Assembly (NCBI RefSeq): GCF_029433515.1
Contig: NZ_JAQTIG010000006.1
Location: forward strand, 1 to 64,000
Source: Lactobacillus sp. ESL0679
GTDB taxonomy: Bacteria; Bacillota; Bacilli; Lactobacillales; Lactobacillaceae
Length of the DNA: 64,000 nt
Direction: 5' to 3'
The translations under genes and the position numbers were made by a program. Below the pieces are notes generated by a model that saw only the letters and a program-made list of their open reading frames with translations, had not been told where the DNA came from and made no database searches. Below, in pieces: positions 7,830 to 18,100 of this stretch (position 1 is its first letter; each line of letters opens with the position of its first letter).

Positions 7830-10172
7830 ATGCATATTAGAAATCATCGATACTGGCACAAAACAGACCAGATCATAAAATTAAAAGCTGAATATGAACA
7901 ATTAAGCGATGGGGACTTACAAGCTAAGACTGCAGAATTTCGTAAGCGAATTCAGGATGGTGCATCGCTTAACTCTTTATTAGTTGAAGCCTACGCGGTA
8001 GTTTGTGAAGCTGACAAACGAGTCTTAGGTTTATCACCTTATAAAGTACAAATTTTTGGTGCTGTTGCCATGCAATATCACAACGTTATCGAAATGAAGA
8101 CCGGTGAAGGTAAGACCCTAACCGCAACTATGCCAATGTATTTGCATGGCTTGAGTGGTAATGGTAACTTTCTAATTACTGCGAATGGTTATTTAGCTAA
8201 GCGTGATGCACTTAATATGGGACGAGTCTATCGTTGGTTAGGTCTAAGTGTAGGCTATAATGAGGAAAGCAAAGAGAATGATGACGAAATTGCAGATAAG
8301 AAAAAAGTCTACGCCAATGACATTGTTTATACAGATGGTGGTACATTTGGTTTTGATTATTTAACTAATAATTTAGTTAGTTCGGTTACACAGCAATTTA
8401 TGCCCGTGTTTAGATTTGCCTTGATTGATGAGGTTGATGCCGTTCTGCTTGATTCTGCAACTACGCCGTTAGTTATTTCGGGGCGACCAAAAGGCAAATC
8501 TAATTTTCCTGAATTAGCTGATAAGTTTATTAAAATTTGTCAGGAAAATCTTGATTACAAGTTGAGTCAGGATCGTAAAAATGCGTGGTTTTTGCCGGAT
8601 GGTATTAAAAACGCAGAAAAATTCTTTAAAGTAAAGAATATTTTAAGTAAGGAATATGCTGATTTATACTGTCACCTTGTTTTTGCCTTGCAGGCTAATA
8701 AGCTGCAGGTGCGTGACCGTGATTATATTGTCGAAGATGATGAAGTTGTCTTGTTAGACAAAAATAGTGGTCGTAAAATGCAGGGAATGCAGATGCAGTC
8801 TGGTATTCAGCAAGCGATTGAAACCAAAGAAGGCTTGGAGACTAGCCAGCAAGATCAGGTTATTGCAACAATTACTTATCAGAATTTGTTTCGGTTATTT
8901 CCGCAATTATCAGGAATGACGGGGACGGCTAAGGATGATAAGCAAGAATTGATGCAAGTTTACCGCTTAAGTGTAATTGAGGTGCCGACCAATAAGCCGA
9001 GCGTTAGAAAAGATGAGCCTGATAAGGTCTTTTATACTGCTAAAGGTAAGTTAATGGCATCTTTGGAATTAGTTAAGAAAAGCTACAACCAAGGTAGACC
9101 TGTTCTAATTGAAGCGGGTTCTTTAACGCTGTCAAATTTATATTCGGAAATGTTACTGCAGGCTCATATTCCACATAGTTTACTGAATGCGTGGTCGGTG
9201 TCGCAAGAAGCAACAATGATTAAGATTGCTGGCCAAGCAGGAATGATTACAGTCTCGACTTCATTAGCTGGCCGGGGGACTGATATTGTGCTCTCTCCAG
9301 AAGCTAAGCAAGCTGGTGGGTTACTGGTTTTAGGGACAGAAAAGATGCCTTTGAAGCGGATTGATGATCAATTACGTGGTCGTTCTGGTCGTCAAGGTCA
9401 AGAAGGAACCACGATCTTTTATACGTCGCTGCAGGATCAATTAGTGGGTCGTTTTCCTTCCAAAAGGATTGCCAAAAAGATTGCTCGTCATGAGCATGAT
9501 GAACAGCAAGAAATTAAGCATAGTAGTCGTTATCAGCGCTTTTTTACACGCTTACAAAAGAGTGTTAAGTATGAGGAACAATCTTCACGGTTTATGGTTT
9601 TGGAATATGGTGAGATTGCGCGTCTGCAGCGGGAAGCTGTGTACAAGGCGCGTGGTCAGATTATTAAGATGAACCAAGAACTCGACCAAGTTGTGATTCA
9701 CAGTATGCAAAAAGCAATTAAGAACTTTCTTAGTCAAGTAGATATTGATTTGGCAACGATTAATGATTTTGTTTGTGATAATATAACGTCTGAATTTAAA
9801 AATGAAGCGCAATTAGAGTCAGCTTCTGATGGTGAACGTGAACGCTTTTTGAGTAGAACTGCCTTGAGCGTGCTGCAAACTAAAAAACGCAAAATTGCTA
9901 ATGAAGATGCTTGGCAATATTATCTGCAACTAGCAATTGTCAAGGCGATTGATGATGCGTGGGTTGATGAAGTAGATAATCTTGAAGCTTTGCGTTCGGT
10001 AACGGCGCAAAGGTCAACGGGTCAGACTAATCCATTATTTGAGTATCAAAAAGAAGCGTTAGCCAGTTTTAATCGAATGAAGGATGATATTATTCGTAAT
10101 ATTATGCGTAATGTCCTTTGTTCCGAAGTTAGTGGTAGTAGCGTTAAAGGGATGCAGATTTATTTTGCCTAG
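7830..10172 (+). CDS. secA2: Accessory Sec translocase ATPase SecA2
   Basis: This 780-residue protein shows the SecA DEAD motor. Walker A is EMKTGEGKTLTA (residues about 88-99), Walker B is FALIDEVDAVLLD (about 192-204), and GMTGTAKDD, a late SLAGRGTDI motif and RGRSGRQG follow. The zinc-binding tail of canonical SecA is missing and the protein is shorter, as in SecA2 of accessory systems. It powers export of glycosylated SRRPs through SecY2. No good ribosome site precedes ATG 7830; it begins 2 bp after the upstream stop, so translation is probably coupled. Confidence 0.95.
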   Translation: MHIRNHRYWHKTDQIIKLKAEYEQLSDGDLQAKTAEFRKRIQDGASLNSLLVEAYAVVCEADKRVLGLSPYKVQIFGAVAMQYHNVIEMKTGEGKTLTATMPMYLHGLSGNGNFLITANGYLAKRDALNMGRVYRWLGLSVGYNEESKENDDEIADKKKVYANDIVYTDGGTFGFDYLTNNLVSSVTQQFMPVFRFALIDEVDAVLLDSATTPLVISGRPKGKSNFPELADKFIKICQENLDYKLSQDRKNAWFLPDGIKNAEKFFKVKNILSKEYADLYCHLVFALQANKLQVRDRDYIVEDDEVVLLDKNSGRKMQGMQMQSGIQQAIETKEGLETSQQDQVIATITYQNLFRLFPQLSGMTGTAKDDKQELMQVYRLSVIEVPTNKPSVRKDEPDKVFYTAKGKLMASLELVKKSYNQGRPVLIEAGSLTLSNLYSEMLLQAHIPHSLLNAWSVSQEATMIKIAGQAGMITVSTSLAGRGTDIVLSPEAKQAGGLLVLGTEKMPLKRIDDQLRGRSGRQGQEGTTIFYTSLQDQLVGRFPSKRIAKKIARHEHDEQQEIKHSSRYQRFFTRLQKSVKYEEQSSRFMVLEYGEIARLQREAVYKARGQIIKMNQELDQVVIHSMQKAIKNFLSQVDIDLATINDFVCDNITSEFKNEAQLESASDGERERFLSRTALSVLQTKKRKIANEDAWQYYLQLAIVKAIDDAWVDEVDNLEALRSVTAQRSTGQTNPLFEYQKEALASFNRMKDDIIRNIMRNVLCSEVSGSSVKGMQIYFA

Positions 10173-10195
10173 AATAGAGAAAGGGACTGCTTGTG

Positions 10196-11407
10196 ATGAA
10201 TAAGAAAGTTTTGCGTAAGCGAATACTTTGGACATTATTGTTAGTAACAGTTTATATTTTGGGTCAGTTCATAATTATTCCGTTTGTTAAGCAGAGCGCT
10301 GCTGCTAGATACCTAAAGGTTAATACATTAATTGGTGTTTTAGGGATGTATACTGGGGCACAAACTACAAGGCCATCACTATTAATGCTCGGGATTGGCC
10401 CGTATATGACCACTAATATTATGGTTCAGGCAGTTAATTCGCTTGATTTAAAAAGCCTGCGTCAGGTTTCACAACATACATGGGGAATCGTGACCAACGT
10501 CTTTAGTCTAATTGTGGCTGGTTTGCAAGGAATGTTATATGTTACTAATTTTAGAAAAGCTTTATTACCAGTTTATTTTGGTGATTATGATATTAGTTTT
10601 TATTTAGCAATTTTAATACTAGTAACTGGTGGTATGATCTCAATTTATCTTGCTAATATTATTTCAGAGCGTGGAATTGGTAATTCTGCCATATTAATGG
10701 TGCCGCAACTGGTGTTATCATTGCCGTCGTTATTAATTCGAGGTTGGGGTACAAAGCGGTTTAACTTTACGTTAATTAATTTAGGAATTGTAGCTTTAAC
10801 TACAATAGTAATCGTTTTTTACGGATTAGCTTTAATTAGAGCAGAAGAACGAATACCACTGCGTGATCCGCAACTAACTAGTGAATATGCCAATTCGTAT
10901 TTTCCGATTAAATTATTAACTGCTGGTGCGATGCCGTTTATGTTTTCAACGTCAATGTTTATGTTACTACCTTTATTAGCTCAGAATAGCCCGTTAGCAG
11001 TTAGAGAGTTGGTTTTAAACATGGTTTCAATTAGGCAGCCTGCGGGAATAGTTTTCTATGCGGTGGTTATTATTCTATTGAACTTTGTTTTTGGCTTAAT
11101 TACCTTACAGCCCAGCGTTAAAGCTAGAAGTTTTAAGGAAAGCGGAAGTTATTTTTACAGAATTGTTCCGGGGATGCAGACAGAAAAGTTTATTATGCAT
11201 AAATTTACGCGGTTAACATGGGCTAGTAGCTCAATTTTAATTGTTCTCAGTATTTGGCCGTTAATATTGGGATTATGGTGGCCACAATTGGCTAACTTAA
11301 CACCATTTATTGGTAACCTGTTCATTTTAATTATGATTTTAGATATGATTGAGCAGGAATTCCAAACCCTAAATTCTGAAAAACAATACGTGATTGATTT
11401 GAAATAG
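10196..11407 (+). CDS. secY2: Accessory Sec translocase channel SecY2
   Basis: The 403-residue integral membrane protein has about ten hydrophobic segments and begins with a basic cytoplasmic end (MNKKVLRKRILWTLLLVTVYILGQ). Family marks include LGIGPYMTTNIMVQ after the first periplasm-like loop and YLANIISERGIGNSAILM. It is the channel that SecA2 pushes SRRPs through, and is shorter in its cytosolic loops than housekeeping SecY. A GTG at 10193 is immediately in front; ATG 10196 is preferred, with GAAAGGGA upstream. It lies between secA2 and asp1. Confidence 0.93.
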   Translation: MNKKVLRKRILWTLLLVTVYILGQFIIIPFVKQSAAARYLKVNTLIGVLGMYTGAQTTRPSLLMLGIGPYMTTNIMVQAVNSLDLKSLRQVSQHTWGIVTNVFSLIVAGLQGMLYVTNFRKALLPVYFGDYDISFYLAILILVTGGMISIYLANIISERGIGNSAILMVPQLVLSLPSLLIRGWGTKRFNFTLINLGIVALTTIVIVFYGLALIRAEERIPLRDPQLTSEYANSYFPIKLLTAGAMPFMFSTSMFMLLPLLAQNSPLAVRELVLNMVSIRQPAGIVFYAVVIILLNFVFGLITLQPSVKARSFKESGSYFYRIVPGMQTEKFIMHKFTRLTWASSSILIVLSIWPLILGLWWPQLANLTPFIGNLFILIMILDMIEQEFQTLNSEKQYVIDLK

Positions 11408-11422
11408 AGTTGATGATAAAAA

Positions 11423-12925
11423 ATGTTAACGATAATTCCTGATTTACATACTAATAACGAATTTTATCAAGAAAATACGTTATTAAGTTTGTCTGCACGA
11501 TTGCAAGAAGAAAATTTTGATAATCAATTATTACTATTAAATGATGATGCAGATGCTTATATTGCTAGTTTAGCTAGAGTTAAGACGCCAGTAATTTATT
11601 TATTTGATGAGATTAGGGCGATCAATACTGCTGGTGCGAGTTTGACAATAGCTGATTTAAATATTCCTGATAAATATAACCTAAAGGTAGTTGTGTATGT
11701 GGAATCGACCTGCGTGGATGTTTTTGATGGTGATCAACACGTAATGCAGGTTATTTTGGGTACTAAAGGTGAATTACAGACAGTAGATTATTTTGAAGAT
11801 AATGGTCATATACGTGATCGCTATGATACCCGAGGATTTCGCAGTAGTCGTAGCGTGTTTAATCAGCAAGGTCAGTTAACGCAAAAGCTGTGGTTTAATG
11901 CAACGAGTGATCTAGTAATGATGCAGCATGAGGATTTGACAGTGACAATTCCACCGCGGCAACAGTTTCGTTTCCAAAAAGCAAATTATAGTAACTTAGC
12001 TGAAGTAGAGTATGAGTTTGTGTTGCCGCACTTAGCTGGCGCGCAGCGAATATTAGTTGAGCCAAGTGAGGATAGCTTTGCTTTACGCCGCTTTTTGTTA
12101 CAAACACAAGTGTGTTATTATTTTACCAATGAATTCCAAATTACTAGTAATGACTTTAGCAATCTTGTGCAGCGCGATATGTACTTGTTTCAAAGCAAAA
12201 CGCTTGCTGAGATTTTTGCTTGGCGAATTAAACAATGTGGAGTCAAGTTTGTACCGTTGCAGCAGGTAATCCCACCTTATTTTAGTGATTTTGCATTGGG
12301 GACAAGTATGGAATTAGAAACTCAATTAGTGTATTGGCATGTTGGCAGTATTAGTGATGATGAGTTGAAAAATTGTTTTTACCAACTGCTTGATTTACTA
12401 AAAGAACATGAGGATATAAAGGTAATTGCTGATGCTAATGATCAGCAAATTGCGGTTTTTAAAGAGATTTCGTCCAAATTTATTACTGAATTTAAGGAAA
12501 AAGTTGGCGAGTTGGATGATGAAGCCGCGCTTGCTGATTTAGATGATGATGAGCTTGATGTTGACCAGATTGCAGCACTCAACCGCTTTTCTTGCCCTAA
12601 TAATTTGAAGTATGAGCAAGAATTGCAGCTTATTAATCAAGCGCATGTTTATGTGGATACTGATTTACTGACGAATTTTGACTTACAGCTTGAGGCAGTT
12701 AAAACAGGAATTCCGCAAATTGTTCGTCAAAGCAACGATTTAGTTAAAGAAGGAAAAAATGGCTTTTTACTTAAGCCAGATCTAGCAATTAAGGCTCCAA
12801 TAGACTGGTTTTTGGTTAATTTAGATAAGTGGAACGTTGCGGTAGTTGAGAATGTTCGATTAATTCAAAAAATGTCGCTTAGAACTGTTTTAGTTCAATG
12901 GAAAAAGGTGCTAAAAAATGGCTAG
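11423..12925 (+). CDS. asp1: Accessory Sec system protein Asp1
   Basis: The 500-residue protein follows secY2 by 15 bp and overlaps asp2 by 8 bp. Asp1 adopts a GT-B glycosyltransferase fold without the catalytic residues. Here the N-terminal half carries a strand-rich add-on (YFEDNGHIRDRYDTRGF, about residues 120-140) resembling the one in GtfA. The C-terminal half ends with a GT-B-like LQLEAVKTGIPQIV...GKNGFLL segment. An unusually acidic stretch (DDEAALADLDDDELDVD, about residues 370-390) interrupts it. Asp1 acts with Asp2 and Asp3 in the cytoplasm to target SRRPs to SecA2. Confidence 0.9.
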   Translation: MLTIIPDLHTNNEFYQENTLLSLSARLQEENFDNQLLLLNDDADAYIASLARVKTPVIYLFDEIRAINTAGASLTIADLNIPDKYNLKVVVYVESTCVDVFDGDQHVMQVILGTKGELQTVDYFEDNGHIRDRYDTRGFRSSRSVFNQQGQLTQKLWFNATSDLVMMQHEDLTVTIPPRQQFRFQKANYSNLAEVEYEFVLPHLAGAQRILVEPSEDSFALRRFLLQTQVCYYFTNEFQITSNDFSNLVQRDMYLFQSKTLAEIFAWRIKQCGVKFVPLQQVIPPYFSDFALGTSMELETQLVYWHVGSISDDELKNCFYQLLDLLKEHEDIKVIADANDQQIAVFKEISSKFITEFKEKVGELDDEAALADLDDDELDVDQIAALNRFSCPNNLKYEQELQLINQAHVYVDTDLLTNFDLQLEAVKTGIPQIVRQSNDLVKEGKNGFLLKPDLAIKAPIDWFLVNLDKWNVAVVENVRLIQKMSLRTVLVQWKKVLKNG

Positions 12926-14465
12926 AAAAACATATTTGTTACATAGCGGAATACAGCCGTTAACGACTTTGGCAAATGAGCTAACTGAATGTACTTATAT
13001 GTGGTCTGATCCGACTAATATGGCTAATCATAAATTATCACCAGTTTTTAAGAATCGCATATTCAATCATGATTATTTATTTGCGTATTTTTATCTTGAT
13101 AAAACTTCACCTTGGTTAATGAACGCAGAACTATTGATGCAGCTGCCAGCACACCGTATTTTATATAGTCAGGATATCTCAGTGCCTGAAGATATTAAAC
13201 AAATTTTAGATTTGCGCGGGGCTTATAGTATTGACCAAGCAGATTTAGCAACTGATGTTAATCGGTACTTTTTTGATAAGGATATTGGGTACCGTTTATA
13301 TCCTGCTGAGATTACGATTAGTTTGCCAATGCAAAATAGTGTTAGTTATTGTGGTAACACTTATTTAAGTGTTACCAGCAATTCTTCAGATTGGCAGTAT
13401 TTAGGTAGAACGGCGCGCAGTACGTACGTTACTGAGCGATATGCAACTGATTATATAATAGAGTTTCAAACAGAATTATCTGCAGAATTGAAAATCGAAA
13501 TTAAGTGTTTTGCAATGGATAACCATTTAATTGGCACTTTTACTAAAAGTGGTGCGCAACTAAAGGCTGATCACGGCAGAATTACAGTTAGTGATATTGG
13601 CAGTAGCTATTATTACACAATTTATTATTATATACGTGGCTATGGCACAGTAAAGGTTGGTACGTTGCATCAACGACGGTCGCGCGGTAAGTATGGCTTA
13701 ATGGAGCTTGGTGGTAAGTCACTGATTGATCGCGGATTTCTCAATGGCGAAATCGCTTACTTATTTAATCCGGGGAATATGAAGCCGCCACTTACAGTTT
13801 ATTTTGCCGGTTATCATACAGCTGAGGCATTTGAAGCTCGAGGGATGTTACACGCTAAGGGTGTGCCATACTTGTTAATTTCAGACATGCGAGTTGAGGG
13901 CGGCACCTTTTATCTAGGCGATCAGGAGATTGAAAATAAAATATTAACGATAATTAAGGATAGCCTAGCCAAATTGCACTTCACAACTAAAGAACTTGTT
14001 TTGTCTGGTATGTCAATGGGAACATATGCATCGCTATATTATGGTGCTGTTCTTAATCCGGGTGCAATTGTGATTGCCAAAATATTACTGGGATTAGGAA
14101 CAATCGCAGAAAACTTACGGATTAATCGACCCAATGACTTCCATTGTTCAACTGATATGGTGCTAGCAATGCAGGGCAGTGACGATCATGAGGCGTGCCA
14201 GCGGATGAATGATGTGATGTGGCAACGACTAAAAGATGGCGATTTTAGTAATACTAATTTTTATCTTGGCTACATGAGAAATGATGATTATGATGGTCAG
14301 GCTTATCTTAATTTGCAGAACTTCTTGCAGACCAATTATCCTGACCAACATATTGTTTCTAAAGGCTATTATGGTCGGCATAATGATGACAATCTTAGTA
14401 GTTCAACTTGGTTTAAGCAGCAGTTGTTTCATGTTATTAGGACGAAATATGGTCAAAAAGTTTAA
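12918..14465 (+). CDS. asp2: Accessory Sec system protein Asp2 (SRRP O-acetyltransferase)
   Basis: This 515-residue protein has the alpha/beta-hydrolase nucleophile elbow SGMSMG at about residue 365, in LVLSGMSMGTYASLYYG. It also has an oxyanion-side segment FAGYHTAEAFEARG and a late YGRHNDDN that could supply the catalytic histidine. In streptococci, Asp2 acetylates GlcNAc on SRRPs and is needed for their export. The Ser-centred motif is intact here, so the enzyme is probably active. The gene overlaps asp1 by 8 bp and is the last of the operon. No strong terminator is seen directly after it; transposase debris follows. Confidence 0.9.
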   Translation: MARKTYLLHSGIQPLTTLANELTECTYMWSDPTNMANHKLSPVFKNRIFNHDYLFAYFYLDKTSPWLMNAELLMQLPAHRILYSQDISVPEDIKQILDLRGAYSIDQADLATDVNRYFFDKDIGYRLYPAEITISLPMQNSVSYCGNTYLSVTSNSSDWQYLGRTARSTYVTERYATDYIIEFQTELSAELKIEIKCFAMDNHLIGTFTKSGAQLKADHGRITVSDIGSSYYYTIYYYIRGYGTVKVGTLHQRRSRGKYGLMELGGKSLIDRGFLNGEIAYLFNPGNMKPPLTVYFAGYHTAEAFEARGMLHAKGVPYLLISDMRVEGGTFYLGDQEIENKILTIIKDSLAKLHFTTKELVLSGMSMGTYASLYYGAVLNPGAIVIAKILLGLGTIAENLRINRPNDFHCSTDMVLAMQGSDDHEACQRMNDVMWQRLKDGDFSNTNFYLGYMRNDDYDGQAYLNLQNFLQTNYPDQHIVSKGYYGRHNDDNLSSSTWFKQQLFHVIRTKYGQKV

Positions 14466-14468
14466 GAT

Positions 14469-14706
14469 TTAACTAAATAAAATAGCTCTTTGTTCAATTC
14501 TATGATCAGTACCTTCAACACAGTCATTGGAATATTTAGAAATAGCAGCATTAAGAACATTTTGACGATTGCGTTTAAAGGTAGAGCTAGTTCTGCAACC
14601 AAGATTTTGGAAAGATGATCAGAAGCATCATAAAATGAGAAAAAGTCAGGTTAGGATCTTTAATAGCAAGTAAAAGTTTAGTAGAATAATTATCAATAGA
14701 GGACAT
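14469..14706 (-). pseudogene. ISL3-like transposase remnant (internally deleted, frameshifted)
   Basis: Read on the minus strand from ATG 14706, the first 24 codons begin MSSIDNYSTKLLLAIKDP, typical of lactobacillus ISL3-type transposases. A one-base shift then moves the frame to DASDHLSKILVAELALPL. Immediately afterwards a third frame gives FKRNRQNVLNAAISK and VEGTDHRIEQ, which resembles the C-terminal end of the same family. The zinc-finger and catalytic middle is gone. A 9-bp inverted repeat (TATCCTGTT / AACAGGATA) at about 14779-14813 may be part of the old IS end. The element cannot move. Confidence 0.7.
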
Positions 14707-14830
14707 AGAAAAACTCTAATCTTTCCTGAGTGGTATTGGAAAGTTTGAGCCGAAGCTATGGCCTTTTTTTGTATAAAAATATCCTGTTAAAGAATACTAC
14801 CCATCAACAGGATAAAGGGTACAGACACTT

Positions 14831-15119
14831 TTTAATATCAGAATAGTATACAATTTATTTTCATGATTTAAGGAAGAGTTGATTTTAAAAAAGGTCGAAA
14901 GGAGGAAAGCTTGTTATTAATTTTTTGCTTAGATAATAGAGCTTAGACATGATAAAAAATTTACCTATTATAAATTTGTCGTAATTTTACATAATTGTTA
15001 TTTTAAAAGTCAGTTTAGTATTTGTGAATATATTTACATTGAAGATTAAATACTTTAAAATTCGCTTATGTATAAAGTGCGAAGTATGTTGCTGAAGGCG
15101 ATATACGGAAAGGAAAATT
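14831..15119 (+). other. Intergenic region upstream of the 1208-aa YSIRK protein
   Basis: This very A/T-rich stretch holds no gene that I can support. A sequence CGAAAGGAGGAAAGC near 14898 looks like a ribosome site, but only an 11-codon frame follows. A similar motif (CTGAAAGGAGAAAATC near 18890) lies upstream of the giant SRRP. The real start at 15120 has its own GGAAAGGAAAA site. Confidence 0.5.
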
Positions 15120-18100
15120 ATGGTAGGTAAGAATAATTTTGCTAAAAGAATTAGGCAAGACGAGTCACAAGCAAAACGTGAACGCTTTTCCATTAGAAAG
15201 TTAAGTGTTGGCGCGGTATCGGTGTTATTAGGAGTGACTTTTTTAGGGCTGAGCAATCAAGCGGTAAAGGCTGATACAATTGCGGCTCCGACACAGGATA
15301 AGGAAGAAACAACTAATAATCCGCAAAAGTCGGCTGAGCCGACTAAGAAGGAAAATCTTTCTACTTATAAGGGGCTGAAGGGATTTTTTAGTGATAAAAA
15401 GTCAGCTAAATCAGCTAAGTCCAGCAGTGTAGATCAGACTAAAACTACAGTAAAGCAGCCAGAAACTACACAGGACACTACAAACCAAGTCAAAGCAGCT
15501 GATGCAACGTCAACTGAAACGGCGACAGCGTCATCTACTGTACCTGCTGCAACTGAACAAAATTCGGCACCAGTTGTGACAGATAACCAATCGGTAACGC
15601 CATCAACTTCAACTAAGCAGCCATCAGTAAGTGCGGACAAGGCCAGTCAGACCGTCGATCAGCCAGTAATAGTACAAGCTAAGACAACTGCTGAGCCACA
15701 ACTAGCAGGATTGGCTCGTCAGGTAACAACTTGGCAAGAGTTTGTTAGTGCGATTCAAGATGCAAATGTTAGTGAGATCGATCTTGAAAATAATATTGCG
15801 TCCAATGTCACAGGTGGTAAAACTAACCTTAAATTTCCTGAACGACAATTATTAATCCAGTCGGATCCGACAAAGAACCAACGCTTCATCCTTGACTTGC
15901 ATTATTCTGGTCCACGGCCAGATGATAGCTTGACTGATACTGCCAATCGGGGAACTACTGATTTAACTTATCGTAATCTAGATATTTATTCGCAAAGTTA
16001 TTATGGTCTTGATAATTCGGTTGATGGCACATCGACGCCATGTAAGTTAACACTTGATAACGTTAATTTTGTTGGTTCGCAAGTTACTTATAGTGGTCAG
16101 TACTCCGATATTTATATTAAAGGTACGGTTAATGGGGACGCTGTTCAGTCGTATGTCAGTCCGATTGATGGTAAGAGTTATAGTTGTGATGGTGGTGGCC
16201 AGCAATTATTTGAGTTGTATCAGCCAGGACAAAATTTGATTTTTACTAAGGATTGTAAGTTCGTGGGTTCGACAAGTGACGGTAATGTGCTCGAGCTTGA
16301 CAATGGAGTTGACGATAATGGTGGTCCTAACGGAAGAAGTCGGACGAATAACATTCTAATTGACAGTGGTGCAGATGTTACCCTGAATCCACGTAAAGAT
16401 GATGGTAATAATGGCGATAATGCTCAACATAGTAACAAAGCTAGTGGAATTGCAATTATTAATGGTATTGGTACCGTAACAGTCAATAAGCGAGCTCAAT
16501 TAACGATTAATGTGGGCACGGATGATTATACTGGAGGCTTGGATAAACGCAGAGCCGCAGCCATTATGATGACTAGTCAAAGCGGAAATAAAGCTAAGCT
16601 GATTGACAATGGTACGATTAACATCAATACTAACGGTGATATTAGTCAAAGTGCGGGCGGTTCAACGAAAGCAGGCACATTAATTTATGACCAGGGGAGT
16701 TTAACTATTGGCCCTGGTGCTGCATTGAATGTCTTTGGCAAAAATATGCAGGACTATTCAGGTACGTTAATTTATATCACTGGTAAAGCTGACTTAAACA
16801 ACGGAACGCTGGATATTGAGCTGCAGAATGATCCGAATCATCCTGATAATCCTAGTTATGGTGCTGGTAATAAGAAAATAATCTTGGTTGATGTTGCTAG
16901 CAGTGATGCTTTGACGGTTAATAACCCGCAAAAGTTGGTGTTAAATGCTTCTAATAATAAAGTTCCTGGTACAAGTATTATTGGTGATAGCGAAATCGAC
17001 ATTAAGAATGTGCGGCAGGTATTTAACTTTGATAAGCTTAACCCAATTACGCTGCCACCATTTCATATCTTAAATGTACAGAAAAAGTCCGTCGGCAACC
17101 TGCAAACAATTGGCGTTAATAAGATTTCGGTTTTAAATGGAAATCAGACTATTTCAGATGATGCAATCAAAGCTATTAAGGGCTTAGTCGCTGATCCAAA
17201 TAATGCGGCAATTGTGCAAATTTTGCAGAAAGCCTTTAAGACAGACGATATTGTGTCATACTTGCAAGATTCGCAAACTAAAAATATCATGCTTGATACT
17301 ATTTTTAGTCAAGTAATTAGTAATGCGTTTTCTGACCAGGGAAATCCGGGTTACAACAATATCACGATGGTATCACCTAACCAAGGTGGATTCTTGGATA
17401 TTGAAGATGACAACGGCGTACTGGGACAGGCATCATATCACCAAAATGCGGATGGCTCAATTACAATTACAGGTAAGGTAGACAATTTCAACGCCGAGAC
17501 GGATGGCCCGGTGCAGCCAGAAAATGCCTTCAGTAAACTGATGACTTGTGGGATGTATCCTTACGTAAAGGCGCAAATTAGGGGCTTGCCGAATATCTAT
17601 ACTGACGGTCAAGTCTCAGATCCATATAATTTAACCAATGATGTTAATGGTGATTTGGGCCACGTATACAGTGCAATGGCTAATCCAGATGGCAAGTTTA
17701 GCATTACTTTCCCAGTTGACACGCCGGGGATTCACAGTGGTGCTGCAGTTGACTTAACGCCAGAGGCTAACTTTATTGGTTTTGACCCCGAAATCGCAGG
17801 TAAATCAGCAACAGTCTATATTGGCAACATTATGGGCTTGGATCAGATGAAGCTGACTACAGAGAAAGAGCTGGATAGTGGTTTGGAAGCCGCAAATGCT
17901 CGAATTAAAGCATCAGGATTAAGTATTGACGACCAGCAACCATTCTTGACTAAGATAAAGACGGCACATGATGATGCAGTTTACTATATCGATAAGGCAA
18001 CCGACTTTGATACAGTTAATTACTATCGAGGGAATGCGCTTGATATCTTTAATCATGAAGCAGCCAAGTCTGAGTTGAAAGCTTATGGCCAAAATTGTGT

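Noticed and set aside
14469-14830. Active insertion sequence
   Set aside because: The transposase lacks its middle and is frameshifted; only remnants of ends are visible.
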